Source: Piscirickettsia litoralis
Lineage (GTDB): Bacteria; Pseudomonadota; Gammaproteobacteria; Piscirickettsiales; Piscirickettsiaceae
Reading direction: 5' to 3'
Length of the DNA stretch: 63,775 nucleotides
Assembly (NCBI RefSeq): GCF_001720395.1
Contig: NZ_MDTU01000001.1
Coordinates: forward strand, 2,556,509-2,620,283
Shown in pieces: positions 58,738 through 63,775 of this stretch; positions within the stretch are counted from its first letter, which is position 1; the number at the start of each line of letters is the position of its first letter. The notes below the pieces were generated by a model. It was not told the DNA's origin. It did no database searches and was given only the letters and a program-made list of their open reading frames with translations. The translations under genes and the position numbers were made by a program.

Positions 58738-59349
58738 ATGGGTGTAAAGTCAAACATGTTTACTGATTTATTGTGCCTGCAAAAACGAGCAAAACGCGTT
58801 GCTTGTTTCTTTGTTTTAATATTAATTTCAAAAAATAGTATTTCAGGCCAGGTGGTTAGTCTGTCTCTCCCCACGCAGCCTTCAGAACAGTCCACGAATA
58901 CCAGCAAAAATTTTCTAAATTCTCATGCTTCGGAAGCTGGAGTACAGAGTGTTGACTCTTCAATGATTGATCAAGTTCCTGTTATTAACCTTGGTCGGGC
59001 GATGAGTGCAAGTTGCAGTGTAAAGAATTATAATGCTTGGGGGAAGTGTAAAGTCTGGTTAAAGCCTCACCAATATATGCGAATAAGAAGTTATAATTTC
59101 GGCGTGCCCTATAGTGTTGCTAATATTGAATTACAGCTCGCAAGCCGTGGAACTGATGCAATGGTCTTTACCAATGTTGTCAATAGTGCTGAGCAAGGGG
59201 TAGATCAAGTCGTGACATTATCGGCGATGGGTGCGAATGGAGGGGCTGGTCGTGTTTTTACTAGCGTGGCTCCAGCAGACATCCGTCAACCAGTGACGGT
59301 TTACTTGCAAAATGATGGGCCAAGCTCAGTATTTATCCGGGTCCTGTGA
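58738..59349 (+). CDS. Secreted protein of unknown function
   Basis: The 203-residue protein has an N-terminal basic-plus-hydrophobic stretch (KRAKRVACFFVLILISKNSI) that should be a signal peptide or anchor. A Ser/Thr/Asn-rich linker (about 40-85) leads to a C-terminal domain of about 115 residues with short beta strands (CKVWLKPHQYMRIRSYNF, VTVYLQNDGPSSVFIRVL). Two cysteines (SCSVKNYNAWGKC) may form a disulfide. No family is recognised. ATG 58738 or 58756 could be the start. The PAS-HTH gene follows by 26 bases. Confidence 0.55.
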   Translation: MGVKSNMFTDLLCLQKRAKRVACFFVLILISKNSISGQVVSLSLPTQPSEQSTNTSKNFLNSHASEAGVQSVDSSMIDQVPVINLGRAMSASCSVKNYNAWGKCKVWLKPHQYMRIRSYNFGVPYSVANIELQLASRGTDAMVFTNVVNSAEQGVDQVVTLSAMGANGGAGRVFTSVAPADIRQPVTVYLQNDGPSSVFIRVL

Positions 59350-59375
59350 CCTTTATAGAGGGTAGAATAAATTAA

Positions 59376-60038
59376 ATGATAAAACCTGGCTCTAGCAAGC
59401 TTTATTCCATTGTAAATTTAAATGGTGAAGTTTTATTTTTGAATGATGCGTATACTACATTTTCAAATATTGATAGAAATAAAGTCATTGGTAAAAAGGC
59501 ACTTGATTTTATTACTATTACACCTAAGATATTTGCTATTGCACAGGCCCTTAAGGATCGTCGTGATATTTTAAATGGGAAAAAATCATTAATTCGCCGT
59601 GAAGGCATTATTGCATCTGAAAAGTGTTTTGCCATAGTCACGAATGATAAATTGCCTTTAATGGATGCAGGGGAAGTTGTTGGAGTGATTAATGAGACGG
59701 ATGCTAGCATAGAGCAACTCGTGAAAAATCGCTGTTTTTTAAATTTAAAGCCTGCATATTATAAAGGTGAATTATTTGGCTCGTCGGATATGAAAATTTT
59801 GTGTATGTTAGCTCAGTTTGATTGGGCAAAGCCAAGTGACATTTCTGAAGCTTTGCAGCTAAAAATGAATACTGTTTATATGTATCGCCATAATTTATTG
59901 AATAAAATCAGTAATGTCTGTCCGAGTGGAAAATATAATATGGTCGATATTGCTAAAGATATATTTTTTAAAGGTCAGACTATCTCGGCGCAGCAAGTTG
60001 TTTGTATTTCTGGCATAAAATATCTGTCAAGACGTTAA
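59376..60038 (+). CDS. PAS-domain transcription regulator with C-terminal helix-turn-helix
   Basis: The 220-residue protein has an N-terminal PAS-like domain (about 5-115: LYSIVNLNGEVLFLNDAY, then KVIGKKALDF and GEVVGVINETDAS). A C-terminal winged or LuxR-like helix-turn-helix follows (about 135-185: SDMKILCMLAQFDWAKPSDI, LKMNTVYMYRHNLLNKI). Such orphan PAS-HTH proteins are common in intracellular gammaproteobacteria. The bound ligand and targets are unknown. It sits just after the secreted protein gene and may share its promoter. Confidence 0.65.
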   Translation: MIKPGSSKLYSIVNLNGEVLFLNDAYTTFSNIDRNKVIGKKALDFITITPKIFAIAQALKDRRDILNGKKSLIRREGIIASEKCFAIVTNDKLPLMDAGEVVGVINETDASIEQLVKNRCFLNLKPAYYKGELFGSSDMKILCMLAQFDWAKPSDISEALQLKMNTVYMYRHNLLNKISNVCPSGKYNMVDIAKDIFFKGQTISAQQVVCISGIKYLSRR

Positions 60039-60120
60039 AAGCTGTTAAACTTGAAGCTGATTTTTATTTTAACTTACTCCCCCCCCTCTTTTTTTAAATT
60101 GATTTGGAAGTTGTAATTTT

Positions 60121-60468
60121 ATGAATGAAATTGACAAACTCAGAGATGTCGTTGATTCGATCATCTCAATTCAACATGATGATCACGCTTTGGTGGATGC
60201 GCAAGAAGCTATTGGTGAGTGGACAATCTCAGACTGGATTAATGAGATTTCGGTGACTGAGCGTGAAAAGGGCCTAGCTTTTGTTGAAGAGGCGCGAGAG
60301 AAAGGAGTTGAGCATGAGAAAAGTTTATTGATTGCTGTTGATGCTATCTGGGCTGGAGCGCACGATGCTATTCAAGCATTAGCCATTGATTATGCAACTG
60401 AATACGAGGTTGAGCCGTATGAGGTGCATGAGTTGATTAAAAAGTTAATGAGGGCAAAGATTGCTTGA
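60121..60468 (+). CDS. Unknown small acidic helical protein
   Basis: The 115-residue protein is strongly acidic and predicted all-helical (MNEIDKLRDVVDSIISI, VTEREKGLAFVEEAREKG, YATEYEVEPYEVHELI). It has no signal peptide or membrane segment and no recognised family. The ribosome site is a weak GGAAG. A C8-T-C-T7 tract (60079-60095) in its leader is unusual. Confidence 0.5.
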   Translation: MNEIDKLRDVVDSIISIQHDDHALVDAQEAIGEWTISDWINEISVTEREKGLAFVEEAREKGVEHEKSLLIAVDAIWAGAHDAIQALAIDYATEYEVEPYEVHELIKKLMRAKIA

Positions 60469-60477
60469 TATTTTTAG

Positions 60478-61521
60478 CTAGTTGATTTGTTTTTCAAATA
60501 ATCCTAATTGGCGAATATAAATCATGCCTAATTGAGTACCTATTAGCATTGTTTTGCCGTTGGGTGATACATAAGTTGCGGTGATTGTTTTTAGGTTCAA
60601 GTTGTGGTGTGGTTTATGGACGTGTGACCAGCGTCCTTGTTGGTAGAGATAAGCGCCGAATAAAGAGCCTAGTAAAATCGTTTTGCCATCATCAGACATA
60701 GCAATAGAATTAACGAGGGTATTCGCAAGTAGCCCAGATTGATCAGGGTTATTTAAATGCTTCCATTGTTTATTTTGGTAAAGAAACACACCGTTATTGT
60801 GGGTTGCGATGACCATAGTGCTGCCATCTTTTGAGATGTTGCTCGCGTAGATCCAACTCTGCTTTGTCAGTGGCTGTTTTGTGGGTATGGTCAGGTGTTG
60901 CCAGTGATTGTTTTGCCACAGGTAAGCGCCATGATTCATGGTGCCTATCAGTATTTTATCGCCATTTTTTGAGCTTGAAAGTGTATAAATCCATGAATTT
61001 TTAGGTAAAGAAGGGGATTGTGTTGAGGCGCTGAGGTGCTGCCAGTGGCCTTGATCGTAGAGGTAGGCACTGTGTGAGCGAGTGCCTACGAGTATTTTTT
61101 TCGCATCGCTAATAATTTGTGCTGAAAATATGCGAACATCATTAGGTAGTTCTTTGATTAGTTTGCTAAATATTGACTTTTGAGTCATTGCAATAAAATT
61201 AATGTGGGATGAATTATTAAATTGGGGGAGATTGTGCTTTAGTTGGTTGCAGCTATCCCCTTGGCATAGAAAACTGCCAACAGACTGAGTATTAACATAT
61301 AACGCATCTCCTGAGTCGATTAAGGAGAGTGAGTCGATTTGGGTGCCGACAGGTAAGCTAGGTTGGACAAGGCGAACCCAGCCATCGTTAATTAAGCCGT
61401 CATCTTGTTGAAAGGTAAACTTATTTGCATAGGCACAGACTATCGCTGCAAAATATACTGAAATTGCAGTAAAGAAAACTGTTTTACTAAAAATACTTTT
61501 AATATAAAAATATTTTAACAT
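60478..61521 (-). CDS. Secreted repeat protein, probable beta-propeller
   Basis: A signal peptide (hydrophobic segment about 11-31, ending CAYA) precedes a 315-residue mature part. At least five repeats of 43-47 residues begin with ILVGT-like strands at residues 143, 190, 236, 282 and 325, each followed by GAYLY..GxWxHL (for example GAYLWQNNHWQHL, GVFLYQNKQWKHL). A further related strand is near 73. This is the pattern of a 6- or 7-blade beta-propeller of BNR/WD type. Binding partner and role are unknown. It should be periplasmic or exported. Confidence 0.65.
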   Translation of the reverse strand: MLKYFYIKSIFSKTVFFTAISVYFAAIVCAYANKFTFQQDDGLINDGWVRLVQPSLPVGTQIDSLSLIDSGDALYVNTQSVGSFLCQGDSCNQLKHNLPQFNNSSHINFIAMTQKSIFSKLIKELPNDVRIFSAQIISDAKKILVGTRSHSAYLYDQGHWQHLSASTQSPSLPKNSWIYTLSSSKNGDKILIGTMNHGAYLWQNNHWQHLTIPTKQPLTKQSWIYASNISKDGSTMVIATHNNGVFLYQNKQWKHLNNPDQSGLLANTLVNSIAMSDDGKTILLGSLFGAYLYQQGRWSHVHKPHHNLNLKTITATYVSPNGKTMLIGTQLGMIYIRQLGLFEKQIN

Positions 61522-61802
61522 ATTCTCTCTTAAAACAAAGACATTGCCAGTCGGGGGAACCCAGGCCGTCTGTGGTATAAGGTTTTATTAAGCGTCGGGC
61601 TATTATAGTGCTAAAAACACTTTTTTTCTACATAAAAAGTAGGTTGTTTTTTGATATTTTCTTTCCTGTATGCATAAATAGGCTTTGTCATTAGTGTGTG
61701 ATTATACTAATTGCTTTTATTTTATATAAAAATCAATGAGTAACAATTTTTTAATGTACGTTGTTACATGTTGCTAGAGTGCTTTGGTATTAAAAGTGAG
61801 TA
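61522..61802. other. Intergenic region, propeller gene side
   Basis: No gene is seen here. A TATAAT box on the minus strand (61607-61602) could be the -10 of the propeller gene, without a good -35. GC-rich bases near 61550 (GGGGGAACCCAGG) form no convincing tRNA or terminator. Confidence 0.35.
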
Positions 61803-61850
61803 TTGACATTTTTTTAAAAAATTTATATATTGATACATGTAAATATAACA
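61803..61850 (+). promoter_or_regulatory. Arsenic operon promoter and candidate ArsR operator
   Basis: TTGACA (61803-61808) and TATATT (61826-61831), spacing 17, make a near-consensus promoter. Overlapping the -10, ATATT and AATAT flank ACATGT within 61827-61846, an imperfect dyad. Such a site covering the -10 and start fits ArsR repression relieved by arsenite. The operator assignment is inference. Confidence 0.6.
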
Positions 61851-61867
61851 ATTTAATTTGTTGAGAG

Positions 61868-62943
61868 GTGGTTTTGAAAAGACTCGGGTTTTTGGACCGT
61901 TATTTAACGGCTTGGATTTTTATCGCGATTACGATAGGTTTGCTTGTTGACTATTTTATACCTCATGCAGGCCAGGTTATTAGTCATTTCGAATATGGCA
62001 CGACAAATGTGCTCATTGCAATTGGTTTGATTGTGATGATGTATCCACCACTGGCAAAAGTAGACTACCGAAAAGTTCCTGAAGTTTTTAAAAATAAGAG
62101 GGTGTTGAGACTCTCTTTGCTGCAAAACTGGCTAATTGGTCCGATATTGATGTTTATTCTTGCTTTGATTTTTTTCATAACCAACCTGGCTTGATGATAG
62201 GGCTGATTTTGATCGGTATTGCGCGTTGTGTGGCGATGGTCATCGTTTGGAATGATTTGGCTGGAGGTAGCCGAGAGTATTGTGCCGGCTTGGTGGCATT
62301 AAACTCAGTTTTTACCGTTATTTTTTACTCGGCGTATGCCTATCTATTTATTACCTTGTTACCTAGGTTGTTTGGCTTGAAAAGTACTGTTGTTCATCTA
62401 TCAATGTTGGAGATAACAAAGAGTGTATTTATCTATCTAGGTATTCCTTTTATTTTAGGCTTTTTAAGTCGTGTGATTTTAATTCGATTAAAATCCATAG
62501 AATGGTACGAAAATAAATTTATTCCGGTGATATCGCCTTTGACGTTGTTTGCTCTATTATTTACCATTATTATTATGTTTGCTTTGAAAGGTGATCATGT
62601 CATTGCTTTACCGATACAGGTGATTCACGTCGCTGTGCCATTATTGGTTTATTTCGCTCTCATGTTTTTTATCTCTTTTTATCTGTCCTTTAAGGTGAAA
62701 GCGCCTTATGAGCAAGCAGCTTCGTTGAGTTTTACCGCAGCTTCTAATAACTTTGAGTTGGCAATTGCTGTTGCTATCGCTGTGTTTGGAATTCATTCTG
62801 ATCAAGCATTTGTCGGGGTGATTGGGCCACTGGTTGAGGTGCCAGTGTTAATTGGCCTGGTTAATGTTTCTCTTTGGTTGAAAAGTAAGTTTTTTATGAG
62901 GCCTGATCAGACGGAAGTAAATTATATTAAGCCTAGTCATTAA
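61868..62943 (+). CDS. arsB: ACR3-family arsenite efflux pump (frameshifted here)
   Basis: ACR3 pumps export arsenite across the inner membrane. The first part has [20 protein letters not shown] and [18 protein letters not shown], typical of family N-termini. The frame breaks in seven T at 62169-62175; with eight [20 protein letters not shown] leads to [18 protein letters not shown], which has the conserved cysteine needed for transport in ACR3 proteins. About ten membrane segments follow the family layout, and the repaired protein is 358 residues. The start may be GTG 61868 or TTG 61874. arsR and arsC follow. Confidence 0.85.
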
Positions 62944-62974
62944 TGAGTGACTTAAATAACCAGGACTAATGATT

Positions 62975-63316
62975 ATGACAAACAAGAAATTATCCAAAGT
63001 ATTAAAGGCGCTAACAGATGAAAATCGCCGGTTGATTTTATGGTTTTTGCAAAAACGTGAGCTTTGTGTCTGTGAGTTTGAGCAATTGTTGCCAATTAGT
63101 CAGTCGACAATATCCATACATTTACGAATGTTGTCTGATTTGGAGCTTGTAGATTTTTATAAAGAAGGCCGTTGGGTGATTTATCAACAGAAAAAAAACC
63201 AAGATGTTGAAGTGAATAATATACTTGCTTCTGTATCTTCTGCGATGGATTCAGAAGCACAATATAAAGATCAACTTGTTAAACTAAAAATGGTCTGTAA
63301 AGATAATTTATGTTGA
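62975..63316 (+). CDS. arsR: ArsR-family metalloregulator
   Basis: ArsR represses the ars operon and leaves DNA when arsenite or antimonite binds. The 113-residue protein has the winged helix (LSKVLKALTDENRRLILWFL, then ISQSTISIHLRMLSDLELVD). The metal site is the ELCVCEF motif in the recognition helix region, with both cysteines present; a further CKDNLC sits at the C-terminus. The ATG at 62975 is nine bases after AGGA; one at 62969 is also in frame. It lies between the pump and reductase genes. Confidence 0.9.
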   Translation: MTNKKLSKVLKALTDENRRLILWFLQKRELCVCEFEQLLPISQSTISIHLRMLSDLELVDFYKEGRWVIYQQKKNQDVEVNNILASVSSAMDSEAQYKDQLVKLKMVCKDNLC

Positions 63317-63340
63317 AAGTGATAGGTGGTGAATAATCTT

Positions 63341-63745
63341 ATGAATATTTTGTTTTTATGTGTTGCAAACTCGGCACGTAGTCAAATGGCAGAGGGGATT
63401 GCAAAGAATATTTTTAAAGGTTGCAGCGATATTAATGTGCAAAGTGCAGGATCAAAGCCGGCGTCAGTTCACCCACTAGCGATAAAAGTTTTGCAAGAAA
63501 TGAATATTGATATTTCCAAGCAATATTCTAAAAGTGTTGCTGATATTGATCTTAGCAAAGTTGATTATATTATCACTCTTTGTGCGGATGAGATTTGTCC
63601 TTATGTGGCAAGTCCTGTTGTTAAAGAGCACTGGCCTTTTGAAGACCCTGCTCAGCCTGATATGAATTCGAGTAAAGAAAGTCAGTTAGGGCGGTTTAGA
63701 AAAATTAGAGATTTATTAAAAAGAAAATATTTTTTTATTTTCTGA
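63341..63745 (+). CDS. arsC: Arsenate reductase, low-molecular-weight phosphatase type
   Basis: ArsC reduces arsenate to arsenite for export. The P-loop CVANSARSQMAEG (residues about 7-19) is the CX5RS motif of thioredoxin-coupled ArsC and LMW phosphatases. LSKVDYIITLCADEICPYV carries a further Cys, and EHWPFEDPAQP is typical. The expected end of the protein is a helix after RKIRDLLKRK; here it ends YFFIF, so the last few codons could be affected by the T-rich tract. The ATG at 63341 follows AGGTGG. It is the last gene in the window. Confidence 0.85.
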   Translation: MNILFLCVANSARSQMAEGIAKNIFKGCSDINVQSAGSKPASVHPLAIKVLQEMNIDISKQYSKSVADIDLSKVDYIITLCADEICPYVASPVVKEHWPFEDPAQPDMNSSKESQLGRFRKIRDLLKRKYFFIF

Positions 63746-63775
63746 AAAGTTTCAATCTGGAAATTAGATATTAAT

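Noticed and set aside
61540-61575. tRNA-like or structured RNA near GGGGGAACCCAGG
   Set aside because: No cloverleaf could be drawn and no acceptor stem or anticodon arm was found.

Overview
The window looks like chromosome from an AT-rich gammaproteobacterium. The evidence is gene order: miaB-ybeZ-ybeY-corC-lnt, map-glnD, rpsB-tsf-pyrH-frr-uppS-cdsA and bamA-skp-lpxD-fabZ-lpxA-lpxB-rnhB-dnaE-accA-tilS all follow the gammaproteobacterial arrangement. Several accessory traits suggest a host-associated lineage related to Piscirickettsia, Legionella or Coxiella: a full mevalonate pathway, a eukaryotic-like inositol-phosphatase protein, animal-like UMP-synthase halves, and PAS-HTH and H-NOX proteins. 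That placement is inference.

Layout. 1-7000: small secreted protein, cca, then miaB-ybeZ-ybeY-corC-lnt. 7000-8100: a stand-alone H-NOX gas sensor with a small unknown gene and a LysR remnant. 8250-13530 (minus): map-glnD-ansA-dapD. 13530-18500: rpsB leader, then translation, cell-wall and phospholipid genes. 18700-27770: the place where dxr and rseP usually lie instead holds a lipid acyltransferase, an unknown protein, a phosphoinositide-phosphatase-like protein and a compact mevalonate operon (mvaA, fused HMG-CoA synthase/mevalonate kinase, a second GHMP kinase, mvaD, idi). 28040-40920: outer-membrane assembly, lipid A, fatty-acid and replication genes, tilS. 40930-43020: SulP transporter and cytidine deaminase. 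43240-46360: a partly decayed cluster (CBS-pair protein, small unknown, universal stress protein, transporter remnant, beta-CASP RNA nuclease). 46360-49110: unknown genes, a porin-like protein and a PLD-like protein with an altered catalytic motif. 49200-51900: clpB behind a heat-shock promoter. 51938-58603 (minus): the de novo pyrimidine genes carA-carB-pyrB-pyrE-pyrF. 58620-61520: secreted unknowns and a PAS-HTH regulator. 61800-63775: an arsenic cluster (ACR3 pump, ArsR, ArsC).

The genes work together in clear groups. The mevalonate operon encodes every step from acetoacetyl-CoA to IPP/DMAPP, feeding uppS. The pyr genes cover five of the six de novo UMP steps (pyrC is not here), and pyrH converts UMP to UDP. 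The lpx genes, fabZ, accA, bamA, skp and lnt build the outer membrane.

A caution dominates the reading. At least 16 single-base frameshifts interrupt otherwise well-conserved genes, including essential ones (pyrH, bamA, lpxB, dnaE), and nearly all lie in A or T homopolymers. Most are probably sequencing errors, so these genes are given with repaired full spans. The exact broken position is stated in each entry.
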